Shown in pieces: positions 18,177 through 26,511 of a DNA stretch of 64,000 nucleotides (positions are counted from its first letter, which is position 1; every line of letters starts with the position of its first letter). The translations under genes and the position numbers were made by a program. A model generated the notes under the pieces. It searched no databases. It had not been told where the DNA came from and saw nothing but the letters and a program-made list of their open reading frames with translations. Where the stretch lies: assembly GCA_028287895.1 (NCBI GenBank), contig JAQBOV010000005.1, positions 124,001 to 188,000 on the forward strand, read 5' to 3'. Source of the DNA: Mucilaginibacter sp. Lineage in GTDB: Bacteria > Bacteroidota > Bacteroidia > Sphingobacteriales > Sphingobacteriaceae.

Positions 18177-19442
18177 TCAGCTCAGCCTTTTCTTCAGGGT
18201 GATCACGGTCACCTCCGGCCATATACCCAACCTGCCCGAGAAAGCCAAAAAGCCGAAACCGCGGTTCACATATAGTTGTCGCCCATTTTGTTCAGCCAAT
18301 CCCGCCCAGTCGAAGTAGCGGTATTGCACAGGGCTCCATCGTAAACCGGGCAGCTCTACCCCAAACTGTGCGCCGTGCGTATGCCCTGCCAGGGTCAAAT
18401 GTATCTTTGTGGGGTTATACCTCACCTTTTCTTCCCAGTGGGTCGGGTCGTGCGACAACAGTATCTTAAAGGCATCCTTATCTACACCCTTGATGGCCTT
18501 ATCCAGATCGCCTATTTGTATAAAGCCCCGGCCCCAGTTTTGCACACCAATCAGGCTTATCTTCTGCCCACCTTTTTCTATCAGCACATTTTCATCCAGC
18601 AAAAGGCGGTAGCCCAATTTTTGATGCTGCTCTTTCAGGTGCTCCAGGTTAGCAGTTTTTTCAGCTTCGCTGTCCCATTTTATATAATCGCCATAATCAT
18701 GGTTGCCTAATATCGAGTACTGCCCATAAGGCGCTTTGAGCTGACTGAAACGTTCAATATAAGGTTCTATCTCCCAGGCGGCGTTATTGACCAGGTCGCC
18801 TGTAAAAACAAACAGATCGCTCTTTTGAGCTTTAGCCATGTCGATTCCGCGTTGTACAGCATCGGTATTATCGAAACTGCCCGAGTGGATATCAGATACC
18901 TGGGTAATGGTAAACCCGTCGAAGGCATCGGGCAGATCATCAAAATAAACCGTTTGTTTATGCAGTTTGAAATCATATTTACCTTTTAACATCGCATAAA
19001 AGAAACCTGTAAAAGGCACTGCGGCAACAAGTATGGCTGCCTCGCTGATAAACTTACGACGGGCGGGGAAAAATGGCTCGCCTGTTTTACTGCCGGGGTT
19101 TATAATATGATCACCAATACCATATAAAAAACGTCCCGTATCACCTAAAAATAGTATAACGACAAAAAATATTTTGGTGAAAAAAAAAGTAAGAAACAGG
19201 CTTAGCATCCATTCGTGAAAAGGCCTCATCCCCTTTACTGTACTAAAACTGCCGAAGCCTAACAGAAACAAGGCGGTAACCCCTACCGATATTACCAGGT
19301 ACCCCCAAAGTACAGCGCGTTTCAATTTTCGCGATTGCCAATCGCTAACAAATGTTCTTAAACCATAAAAAACATACCAGTCGAGCAATAGAGTAATAGC
19401 CCCTATGATAAGAAATATTCTTAAAAAACCACCTCTATGCAT
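18177..19442 (-). CDS. Membrane-anchored metallophosphoesterase (YaeI-like)
   Basis: Three or four N-terminal hydrophobic helices (about 1-150) precede a calcineurin-like phosphoesterase domain with the metal motifs in order: DIHSG (~181), GDLVN (~218), GNHD, LSHDPTHW and GHTHG (~351). Family members cleave phosphodiester or pyrophosphate bonds, and membrane-bound ones act on lipid-A precursors or other lipid phosphates. Length 421 aa fits membrane-fused Bacteroidota members. Substrate is not determinable here. It is divergent from the GH16 gene. Confidence 0.88.
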   Translation of the reverse strand: MHRGGFLRIFLIIGAITLLLDWYVFYGLRTFVSDWQSRKLKRAVLWGYLVISVGVTALFLLGFGSFSTVKGMRPFHEWMLSLFLTFFFTKIFFVVILFLGDTGRFLYGIGDHIINPGSKTGEPFFPARRKFISEAAILVAAVPFTGFFYAMLKGKYDFKLHKQTVYFDDLPDAFDGFTITQVSDIHSGSFDNTDAVQRGIDMAKAQKSDLFVFTGDLVNNAAWEIEPYIERFSQLKAPYGQYSILGNHDYGDYIKWDSEAEKTANLEHLKEQHQKLGYRLLLDENVLIEKGGQKISLIGVQNWGRGFIQIGDLDKAIKGVDKDAFKILLSHDPTHWEEKVRYNPTKIHLTLAGHTHGAQFGVELPGLRWSPVQYRYFDWAGLAEQNGRQLYVNRGFGFLAFSGRLGIWPEVTVITLKKRLS

Positions 19443-19627
19443 AAAATTAAACTTGTGTTGTGCAATTTATAAAAGGGAAAGTAATTAAAAGGTAAAAACA
19501 GTTTTGGTTATTCAGAAATTTAGTACCTTTTCACTTTCATCATACCAAAAAGAAAATTCTCAGGGACAGCAATTCAGGGCTACCTGGTGGGCAAATTTAT
19601 TACAGTAATATTGCGAAATAAACCTTT

Positions 19628-20491
19628 ATGAAAACTATTTTTTCTTTATCTATTCTGACACTTTTTATCGCTCCGCTATGTATGGGGCAGCAAAAAACCA
19701 AAACTGACACTGTCTTTTTTGAAGATTTTAACGGCAAAACGCTCAACCGCAGCAAGTGGAATATAGAGGTTACGGGCAATACGGTAAATGATGAACAACA
19801 GGCCTATGTGGATTCCTCATCGGTTTTGTACATCGTGCGCGGTAAAAATGCCGAAGGTGCTAAAAACGGCGCGCTGGTTATCAAGGCTATCTTTCGTCCC
19901 GGATATACCAGCAAGGAACAAAAGAAATACGATTTCATTTCGGGCAGGATAAATACCCGCCATAAAATGGAATTCACCTACGGCACCGCTTCGGCCCGCA
20001 TGAAGATGGCCTCGGGCGCTGGGATGTGGCCGGCTTTCTGGGCTCTGGGCAATGGGAAATGGCCCGGTTGCGGCGAAATTGATATGATGGAGACCGTTGG
20101 CGATTCGAGCTGGATAAGCAATGCACTCCACGGCCCCAATTATTTTGGCGACACTCCCTTAGCTTACCGGTATTTTTTCCCCGCCCAAACCGATGTAAGC
20201 CAGTGGCACATTTACTCCGTAGATTGGACACCTGATAAAATTGTGTTTAAAACGGATGGAAAAATAACCTATACCGTCACCCGTGCCATGGTGGAGCATT
20301 ATGGCCGATGGGCTTTTGATAATGCCAAATTCATCATCCTCAATTTTGCATTGGGTGGCGGCTATCCAAGCGGGGTAAATAAGATCAAGTCCCCGTATAA
20401 TGGCATTTCGCAGGCCACTGTAGACAAGATAAAAACAGGCAGGGCAAAAGTGCTGGTAGATTGGGTTCTGATAACCCGTAACAAAAAATAA
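19628..20491 (+). CDS. Secreted GH16 endo-beta-glucanase
   Basis: Signal peptide MKTIFSLSILTLFIAPLCMGQ then a GH16 jelly-roll domain with the catalytic signature GEIDMMETVG (nucleophile E150, D152, acid/base E155). FWALGNGKWPGCGEIDMME is typical of laminarinases (beta-1,3-glucanases). At 287 aa it is a single-domain enzyme without a binding module or T9SS signal. The stop codon lies exactly at the 3' edge of the group IIC intron on the other strand, and removing the intron in silico restores the same TAA followed by a bidirectional terminator. Confidence 0.92.
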   Translation: MKTIFSLSILTLFIAPLCMGQQKTKTDTVFFEDFNGKTLNRSKWNIEVTGNTVNDEQQAYVDSSSVLYIVRGKNAEGAKNGALVIKAIFRPGYTSKEQKKYDFISGRINTRHKMEFTYGTASARMKMASGAGMWPAFWALGNGKWPGCGEIDMMETVGDSSWISNALHGPNYFGDTPLAYRYFFPAQTDVSQWHIYSVDWTPDKIVFKTDGKITYTVTRAMVEHYGRWAFDNAKFIILNFALGGGYPSGVNKIKSPYNGISQATVDKIKTGRAKVLVDWVLITRNKK

Positions 20492-22409
20492 TCGAGTAGG
20501 AAAGTAGGGATTATTTCCCTACTTGTCCTCTCACACCACCGTACAAGCCGTTCGGCATACGGCGGTTCATTAAACACTAACAGACAATAAGGGGTTTGTT
20601 ATCTCGCGCAGAGATATCAGCCCCTCTTTCTTTAAAAATGCATTGTCAAGAGCCCGTTTTAGGATTGGGCTTTGAACCGTTCGCCAGTACCCATGCCGGG
20701 TGTTGCCCCACATATAGGCTTGGTTTGGTTTTATTCCCAATCTTTCCAGATGCTTAATTCGAGTTTTCGGTTTCTTCCACTGTTTCCAGTAACATAACCG
20801 CACCCGGCTTCTGACCCATTCGTCCAGTCTTTCGAACACCGATTTGGCTTCGCTTAACTTAAAGTAGTTTCCCCATCCATAGTTGAGCCGTCTGATTTCC
20901 ATCATCCGCTGTTCCATCGGGTAGGGTTTGCTCCGGCATGTGACCAGCCGGATCTTGTCCTTGTATGCTGCAATGCTTTTCCGGTGGACCGTAATCCCCT
21001 TTTCTCCTTTCCTGTGATAGAAAGTGAAGCCCAGCAGCTTGCTGAGCCATGGGCGGGTGACTGAACTCTTTTCGATGTTAACCTTTAGCTTCAGTTCCTT
21101 TTCAATATAGGTACTGATGCTTTCCATCACCCGCTCACCTGCACGTTTGCTTTTGACGTAAATACTAATGTCGTCTGCATAACGCACAAACCGGTGACCG
21201 CGCTTTTCCAGTTCCTTATCCAGTTTATCTAAGATAATATTGGAAAGCAGCGGGCTTAACGGGCCGCCTTGCGGAACTCCCTGTTTACTGGGCAATGATT
21301 GCCCATTTTCCTGAATGTCTGCACGCAATATCTTATGGATAAGTCTTAATACCCGCTTATCCAAGATCTTCCGGCTTAGTTCATTCATCAGGTAGTCATG
21401 GTTAACCCGGTCAAAGAATTGAGCCAGGTCCAGATCGACTACATGGCTGTAGCCCTCGTTAATGTACTCCCTGGCCTTTTGCAGGGCCTGATGTGCATTC
21501 TTTTCTGCCCGAAAGCCGTAGCTGTGTTCCGAGAAGTCAGTATCATACATTTTGGTCAGTTCCTGTGATATGGCTTGCTGTATCAGCCTGTCCATATATG
21601 TAGGGACGCCGAGTTTGCGCTCGCCGCCGTTGGGTTTGGGAATTGTCACACGCTTTACTGCTTGTGGCTGGTACGTTCCGGCTTCCAGTTTAGTTTTTAC
21701 TGCTTCCCATTCAGCTTTTAGCTGTCCGGCAAAGTCAGCTGCCGCTATCCCGTCGACTCCGGCTGCTCCCTTGTTCCCTGTGACCTTTTGGTAGGCAAAC
21801 CTGATGTTTGTTTTACTGAGGATCTCTTCCAGTAGCATTACTTAGGGCATTTTGTTTTCTGTTTCCTTGTTTCTTTCCTTCTTTCAAGACATCGCTCAAC
21901 GCTCACTACCCGCCTTTCTGCTTCCAGCATATCCGTAGGTAATCGAGCCCTCTATTCAGAGTTTTCTGCTTTCGTTACGATGATCCCGTTGCCAGAGATA
22001 CTCCTCGGACGTTTAATGTTCGGCCCTTCCCTTTTTTCAAGGTACTACGGCTTCGGCTGACTTCTGTTAAACAAGCCTTGCATCACTGCACGCTTTTGCT
22101 CCTTCGGGACTCGCTTTGCCCTCCGTCCACCATTTAACAGATCTCCCCGGGTAAGAACGCAAACTTTCTCTCCATCTACTGTCAGATTTACAGCCCATCG
22201 TTTCGGATAGTTTCGGGCTTCGTTTTGTTCGGCAAACTCACCCACTTTGGACTGCCTAATCTACTTCCTGTTCGTCAGGCCGGAGATTTACCGCTGGCTT
22301 CCTTCAGATTCGCAGTCACCCGCGACACCCTTGCCTTTGGTTAACGCTTCCTCCTATCAAGGCGCGTTCGGGACTTGCACCCTAGAGTTTGCGCCCATGC
22401 CGGGCGCAC
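20491..22409 (-). mobile_element. Group IIC (bacterial class C) intron with maturase ORF
   Basis: On the minus strand the element begins GTGCGCCCGGCATGGGCGC at 22409, the standard group IIC 5' end. Domain I signatures (AGGGTGCAAGTCCCGAAC, AAGGCAAGGGTGTC) follow, closely resembling the Oceanobacillus IIC intron as I remember it. After the reverse transcriptase comes domain V (GAACCGCCGTATGCCGAACG .. GTACGGTGGTGTGAGAGG) and domain VI ending CCTACTCGAT at 20491. The 5' exon is a rho-independent terminator hairpin 7 nt upstream of the insertion point, exactly the target class IIC introns use. The 3' exon is antisense to the end of the GH16 gene. The element looks complete; edges are good to 1-2 bases. 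Confidence 0.9.
20570..21838 (-). CDS. ltrA: Group II intron reverse transcriptase/maturase
   Basis: RT fingers-palm blocks are present in order: GAAGVDG, the YGFR segment, DLAQFFDRVNHD, QGVPQGGPLSPLLSN and the catalytic FVRYADD. Then the X/maturase domain (NYGWGNYFKLSEA) and a short C terminus with WKQWKKPKTR and GNTRHGYWRT typical of class C proteins. There is no HNH endonuclease domain, consistent with IIC mobility that relies on terminator hairpins and single-stranded or replicating DNA. 422 aa is normal and all catalytic aspartates are intact, so it is probably active for splicing and retrohoming. It lies in intron domain IV. Confidence 0.93.
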   Translation of the reverse strand: MLLEEILSKTNIRFAYQKVTGNKGAAGVDGIAAADFAGQLKAEWEAVKTKLEAGTYQPQAVKRVTIPKPNGGERKLGVPTYMDRLIQQAISQELTKMYDTDFSEHSYGFRAEKNAHQALQKAREYINEGYSHVVDLDLAQFFDRVNHDYLMNELSRKILDKRVLRLIHKILRADIQENGQSLPSKQGVPQGGPLSPLLSNIILDKLDKELEKRGHRFVRYADDISIYVKSKRAGERVMESISTYIEKELKLKVNIEKSSVTRPWLSKLLGFTFYHRKGEKGITVHRKSIAAYKDKIRLVTCRSKPYPMEQRMMEIRRLNYGWGNYFKLSEAKSVFERLDEWVRSRVRLCYWKQWKKPKTRIKHLERLGIKPNQAYMWGNTRHGYWRTVQSPILKRALDNAFLKKEGLISLREITNPLLSVSV

Positions 22410-22416
22410 AGACATA

Positions 22417-22447
22417 AAAAAACCGCTTTCGAAGCGGTTTTTTTATT
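22417..22447. terminator. Bidirectional terminator, split from GH16 by the intron
   Basis: Palindrome AAAAAACCGCTTTCGAAGCGGTTTTTTT with poly-A/poly-T arms works on both strands. It terminates the minus-strand lipoprotein gene and, before intron insertion, would also have terminated GH16. It is the hairpin target of the IIC intron. Confidence 0.85.
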
Positions 22448-22464
22448 AAAATAGGTTATCGATT

Positions 22465-22626
22465 TTAATGATTGAAATTGCGATAATCATGGTCGTGATC
22501 GTCACGATCGTGGTGCTCATCATCTGAATGACGCCGGTGATGTTCACGGTATTCGATTGAACAACTTGACATAGCCACTGATGCAAATATCAGTAAAGCT
22601 ATTAATCTTATCATTTGCGTTTTCAT
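22465..22626 (-). CDS. Small His/Asp-rich lipoprotein (53 aa)
   Basis: Missed by the ORF track because of length. The frame starts MKTQMIRLIALLIFASVAMS with a lipobox at SSC (C22), so it is a predicted lipoprotein. The mature part of ~31 residues is dominated by His, Asp, Glu and Arg (HHRRHSDDEHHDRDDHDHD), suggesting metal binding in the periplasm or at the outer membrane. It is followed directly by the bidirectional terminator. No family recognised; similar short His-rich lipoproteins are usually unannotated. Confidence 0.6.
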   Translation of the reverse strand: MKTQMIRLIALLIFASVAMSSCSIEYREHHRRHSDDEHHDRDDHDHDYRNFNH

Positions 22627-22821
22627 GGTGGTACTAATTAATGTTTATATTTAACAGATGTAACAAACAAACCCCAGGTAAAAAGAGTTTGTCATTGAAG
22701 TTATTGACATCCATTTACTGAAATGGTTTAATCGAACCTGAACCGTACTGCAACCGGGCAGCCCGGTAAAGGTTTTATTTCGTACTTTTAACATCCGATA
22801 TTAAAGCGGATCGTCACTTAT

Positions 22822-23556
22822 ATGATCTTTAAATACTCTTTTAAGGCGTTCCTGGCTTGTATTGCCCTAATCATATCAAATATTTTTAATAATGCTTTGG
22901 CACAAGCGCCCAAAATCACTTACCCGTCGCCTCCGGCAAGCTACCCCATAAACGTTCCAATAACACCGCTTATGCCAACCAATAATGACGGTGCTGTGCC
23001 TGCTACTATTTATGGGCAGGTTAGTACTTTTGCAGGCGGTCGCGGCCTGTTACCTATGACAGTAACGGCACCGACGCCGGTTTCAATTTACCTTCAGGCA
23101 TCGCCGTTGGAGCAGCCGGAAATGTTATCCAACGCCCCAGACTTATACAGCAGGTTTACCGATAACACCATTGGTGCCAATTTCTACAGGCGGTGCAGTG
23201 CCGGCTACGATATTTGGTGGTGGTCCGTCTGCCAACTATGCCATCAATCAAACCCTGCGCGCAGGCTTAACATTTGACCCTGCAACAGGCACCATAAGCG
23301 GCACACCCACTGTAGCTTCGCCGGCTACGGATTATAAAATTACTGCGACCAATAATGGCGGCAGCGGTTCGTTTACCATCAATATTACTGTAATTGCCAA
23401 AGTATTGGCGCCACAAACCATTACTTTTGGCCCTATAAAAAGGCTATCCCAAATCGTGGAATGGCACCTATAATGGCCCAGGTTGCGGCAGGCACTTACC
23501 TCGATCTTAAAAACGGCACGCCGCAATTATCAGGCTATGTAGCGGTGATACGCTAA
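22822..23556 (+). pseudogene. Decayed NHL-repeat / putative-Ig surface protein gene
   Basis: A signal peptide (FKAFLACIALIISNIFNNALAQ) is followed by a putative-Ig motif (PATIYGQVSTFAGG). The sense then moves to other frames: an NHL-repeat piece NGTDAGFNLPSGIAVGAAGN (~23066-23125), then a second Ig domain GGAVPATIFGGGPSANYAI..GTISGTPT (frame of ORF 23171-23473), and finally a third shift into a tail ending in SGYVAVIR at 23556. At least three frame changes and a large internal loss of NHL repeats show a pseudogene of the secreted NHL/Ig proteins common in Bacteroidota. Confidence 0.7.
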
Positions 23557-23646
23557 GGTTCAGATTTTTTATATACATATCTTACTGATATTAAAAAGCT
23601 TAACCCTTAGAAACTTATTTAACTATTATATCGTATTAACAGTAAA

Positions 23647-23916
23647 ATGAGAGGTTATATTACCATCCCTGAATCTATTGAATGCCGAACATGCAAACAC
23701 TGCGGCTCGCGCCCGGTCATTTCCCTTGCCGGAAAAGACGAATACGTGCTTAAATGCCCGGTTGATGACAACCATTGTCAAACGCAGGGTGGAATGATCG
23801 ATATTGAAGACTGGAACATGCAGAATATCCCTCTTGCTGAGCCTGAACCGGAAGCTGCCAACATGGTGGCCTGCTATGACAGCAAGTTAAATTATACCTT
23901 TTTTCTTCCTGTGTAA
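23647..23916 (+). CDS. Small Cys-containing protein, zinc-ribbon-like, unknown
   Basis: 89 aa, no signal peptide. Cysteines are arranged as CRTCKHCGSRP and later KCPVDDNHC, a plausible four-cysteine zinc site, followed by an acidic Pro/Glu stretch (LAEPEPEAAN). No family recognised with certainty. It is independent of the decayed gene upstream and of the VOC gene 52 bp downstream in the same direction, with which it may be co-transcribed. Confidence 0.55.
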   Translation: MRGYITIPESIECRTCKHCGSRPVISLAGKDEYVLKCPVDDNHCQTQGGMIDIEDWNMQNIPLAEPEPEAANMVACYDSKLNYTFFLPV

Positions 23917-23968
23917 TTGTTACAAAGGATTCATTTATGTCTTAAAATCTTTTCCCTACCTTGTTCTC

Positions 23969-24427
23969 ATGAACAAGATCATCTCTTTAAAACTTTCCGT
24001 CCTGCTAACTGCCTTTATGTTTTCCGGCCTTTGCTACGGGCAGGATAACAAGCCAACACTAAACCATATAGCTGTTTGCGCGCGTGACCTAAAAAGAAGC
24101 GTGGCTTTTTATAGTAATGTACTGGAATTAAAAAAAATACCCAACCCCTTTCATGATACCGTTCACCAATGGTTCAGTATCGGACCGGGCACACAATTAC
24201 ATGTAATACAGGCGGATTGCCCCACTGTTACACACGATATCAACAACCACCTGTGTTTCCGAGTAGCTTCCCTGCCCGATTACATGAAACACCTTGATCA
24301 GCTCAATATTAAATATGGTAACTGGGCCGGTGATTATAAGAAGACGCAGTTAAGAGCCGACGGCGTGGTACAGATCTATTTCCAGGACCCGGATGGTTAT
24401 TGGATAGAGGTAAATAATGCAAAGTAA
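23969..24427 (+). CDS. Secreted VOC (glyoxalase/dioxygenase-like) family protein
   Basis: Signal peptide MNKIISLKLSVLLTAFMFSGLCYG, then one VOC domain: LNHIAVCARDLKRSVAFYSNVLEL at the start and QIYFQDPDGYWIEVNN at the end. The conserved His (NHIAV) and Glu (WIEV) can act as metal ligands. Most VOC enzymes are cytoplasmic; export to the periplasm is less common but seen in Bacteroidota. The substrate is unknown. Confidence 0.85.
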   Translation: MNKIISLKLSVLLTAFMFSGLCYGQDNKPTLNHIAVCARDLKRSVAFYSNVLELKKIPNPFHDTVHQWFSIGPGTQLHVIQADCPTVTHDINNHLCFRVASLPDYMKHLDQLNIKYGNWAGDYKKTQLRADGVVQIYFQDPDGYWIEVNNAK

Positions 24428-24531
24428 GCCCTCTCCAGGGGTAACGATATATGAGTTGGGACAAAGCGGCATCCACCTGTCACCCATAGCGCCATGAAAT
24501 ACTTCTACAATGCCCGGCGGCTCGTAAATCA

Positions 24532-24753
24532 TTAGGCGTCGATATATGATGATCGATGCTCACCGCCGTATTCTCTGCCTCGCTCGTCTGCAGACTTTAC
24601 TTTCTTTTTAACGAACAAGTTTGCCTTTTTGGATTTGATGGTCCTAACCGCTTGATTTATCAAAATGATCGCGATTACAAGTATGAACGTGTTCGTTGCC
24701 ACAAATACTAATAGTGCCCACCAGGGAAGTTGCATAAAAGATTCCATCGTCAC
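24532..24753 (-). CDS. Small membrane protein, unknown
   Basis: 73 aa: one long hydrophobic segment near the N terminus (WWALLVFVATNTFILVIAIILI) then a basic, polar tail (KSKKANLFVKKKVKSADERG). This is a type of small anchored protein that is frequent in the phylum. No family recognised. The frame is isolated between convergent and same-direction genes and its composition supports it. Confidence 0.55.
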   Translation of the reverse strand: MTMESFMQLPWWALLVFVATNTFILVIAIILINQAVRTIKSKKANLFVKKKVKSADERGREYGGEHRSSYIDA

Positions 24754-24973
24754 ATAGTTTTTTGGTTAAATTGGTATCATTCAGGTTGGTTATATAAAGG
24801 TAAGGTATTTTTATAAGAACTTCAAGTACAGATTTTTAAGCGTGGTTTTTTAAAGCTCAGGGAAGCCTTTTTCCTTGCCTTGTTTGGCGGGTTAGCGTTT
24901 TGTTAAGCAAAATTACCTATTGCAGCATGTACTGCTAAGTAAACTTTGCCCAAAAAGTGGGCTCAGGACATTC

Positions 24974-25831
24974 CTACGAGGCTTTTTCGCCATAAATAAT
25001 AGTGGCACCAAAATCAAGCAACGCGCGGCCATCAATACTGCTTGTATTAATGATACCGTAAACATCATTTTTAATAGCTGCAATTGTGGCCTCATCTGCT
25101 TTAGCCAGGGCGGCAACCAACGATTCTGACAAATCCATCCTATTTTGCCAGTATGTATCCGTGTCAATAAAATCGACCTTGGCGGTGATCTCCTGCCCGC
25201 CAATATGTTTAAAACCTGCTTGCGCAAAAATACCGGTCATAAGCCCCACTTTGGAGCAACGGAACATGCCCGGCGCATCCGCCGGTGGTTGTGGCAGTTC
25301 AATATATTTATTGATGACATCCGTCATTGCGGTATACCAAAAGTTTTTATCCGGGGAACTCCAAACTGCGGCAGCGAGGCGCCCCCCGGGCTTTAACACA
25401 CGGTGCATTTCATTAGTTGCCAATTGCATATCCGGAAAAAACATAAATCCCATCCGGCAACTGATCTTCGTAAATGTATTGTCCTCAAACGGCAATTGGC
25501 AAACATCGGCTGCCTTAGTGCTATAGTTTTTTAGTCCTTTGGCAGCAGCATTCGCAGCAGCTATCATCAACATTTCGTCCGACAGATCGGTGCCGGTAAC
25601 CTTCCCCTTTTTTGCAATCGCGGCAATCGTCAGTCCCGGCTGGCCCGTACCGGCGGCAACATCCAAAACAATATCGTCTTCTTTTATTTCGAGCCGCTCA
25701 ATAATGGCCTGGCCCATTGGACGCAAAAATTCCATGATAAACCGGTCCCATTTTTCCCATCCCGGTGACACTTTGCTCCAGCTCTGCTTTTGTTGCTCGC
25801 GAATTTGTTCTTGCTGAAATTCCATGATCAA
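24974..25831 (-). CDS. Class I SAM-dependent methyltransferase
   Basis: SAM-binding motif I is VLDVAAGTGQPG (~residues 56-67), motif II is TGTDLSDEML, then CQLPFEDNTFTKISC and the post-motif HRVLKPGGRL, the UbiE/COQ5-like type 11 arrangement. 285 aa is normal. The substrate is not evident. ATG at 25831 (MIMEF) and at 25825 are both possible. It is followed by nothing in the same direction for 220 bp and preceded 14 bp upstream by an unknown gene, so the pair may be an operon. Confidence 0.87.
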   Translation of the reverse strand: MIMEFQQEQIREQQKQSWSKVSPGWEKWDRFIMEFLRPMGQAIIERLEIKEDDIVLDVAAGTGQPGLTIAAIAKKGKVTGTDLSDEMLMIAAANAAAKGLKNYSTKAADVCQLPFEDNTFTKISCRMGFMFFPDMQLATNEMHRVLKPGGRLAAAVWSSPDKNFWYTAMTDVINKYIELPQPPADAPGMFRCSKVGLMTGIFAQAGFKHIGGQEITAKVDFIDTDTYWQNRMDLSESLVAALAKADEATIAAIKNDVYGIINTSSIDGRALLDFGATIIYGEKAS

Positions 25832-25845
25832 TTTTTTATATCAGG

Positions 25846-26196
25846 TTATTGTAAACTAATTGATTGCCCAAAAGGGACGATGCCTCCTTTACCGTCAAGA
25901 TGCGCCGCCCAAATATCAGTAACCATTTTTTGATCTATCCAGTTCAGCCATTTTAATGTTTCGCCTGACGCATTGATGGCTACTCTAAATAGCTTATCAA
26001 TGTGAACAAGTTCGAAGACAAGATAACAGGTTATGTCCGAGCCATCATAGGTATATCCCAATACCACTTGGTTACCTAAGGTATGGTGCAAAATGTCCGC
26101 CCACATCGCATTTAATGTAATCAAAATTAAATGGTGTGTACCATTATCCTGACTGATCATTCTCACACCCTGTATTTTCGGCTGGATTTCATCCAT
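25846..26196 (-). CDS. Conserved-looking hypothetical protein
   Basis: The ORF track extends this frame to a TTG at 26262, but the ATG at 26196 (MDEIQPKIQGVRMIS) gives a better start; the upstream extension is odd (MRGPSGIEK). The ~116-aa product has no signal peptide or transmembrane helix and contains HHLILITLNAMWADILHH and SGETLKWLNWIDQ. I do not recognise the family. It ends 14 bp before the methyltransferase gene in the same direction. Confidence 0.5.
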   Translation of the reverse strand: MDEIQPKIQGVRMISQDNGTHHLILITLNAMWADILHHTLGNQVVLGYTYDGSDITCYLVFELVHIDKLFRVAINASGETLKWLNWIDQKMVTDIWAAHLDGKGGIVPFGQSISLQ

Positions 26197-26359
26197 AATC
26201 AAATATACCTGTTCCAGAATAAATAACTGCTTATACTTTTCTATCCCGGAGGGCCCCCTCAAAAATTTAAGTTAACCCATAAAACCTTGTTGGGAAATAA
26301 AAATTGATGAATTTCACCAGGAGTTGCTATGGAACGCACTTGCGCGGGGATACTTTTTT

Positions 26360-26425
26360 TACCGACCAGTCGTCCGCCTTGGACCAAGGAGATAAAAAGC
26401 GTCCTGTAAGGACGCCTGGTTGGTA
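26360..26425. repeat. Structured intergenic element (cloverleaf-like inverted repeats)
   Basis: An outer near-perfect stem TACCGACCAG (26360-26369) with CTGGTTGGTA (26416-26425; one G-T mismatch on DNA, a wobble in RNA) encloses two inner hairpins: CCTTGGACCAAGG (26377-26389) and GCGTCCTGTAAGGACGC (26399-26415), the latter flush against the outer arm. It fills the non-coding gap between an unknown gene and the ABC transporter. It may be a dispersed REP/MITE-like element or a structured RNA. Hairpins of the GCGTCC/GGACGC kind are familiar from Bacteroidota intergenic DNA (recollection only). Confidence 0.5.
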
Positions 26426-26511
26426 GCAGCCGGATCTCATCTTTTGAGGTTTGCCATCAGGATATATGATGAGTTTGTGAATATTAAATCTCGATAAGAA
26501 ATTTATTCCAT

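Noticed and set aside
22045-22245. 66-aa minus-strand ORF upstream of the maturase
   Set aside because: It lies inside the structured 5' domains of the group IIC intron RNA; composition is dictated by the RNA and the frame is not protein-like.
25086-25526. 146-aa plus-strand ORF
   Set aside because: Antisense to the methyltransferase gene.
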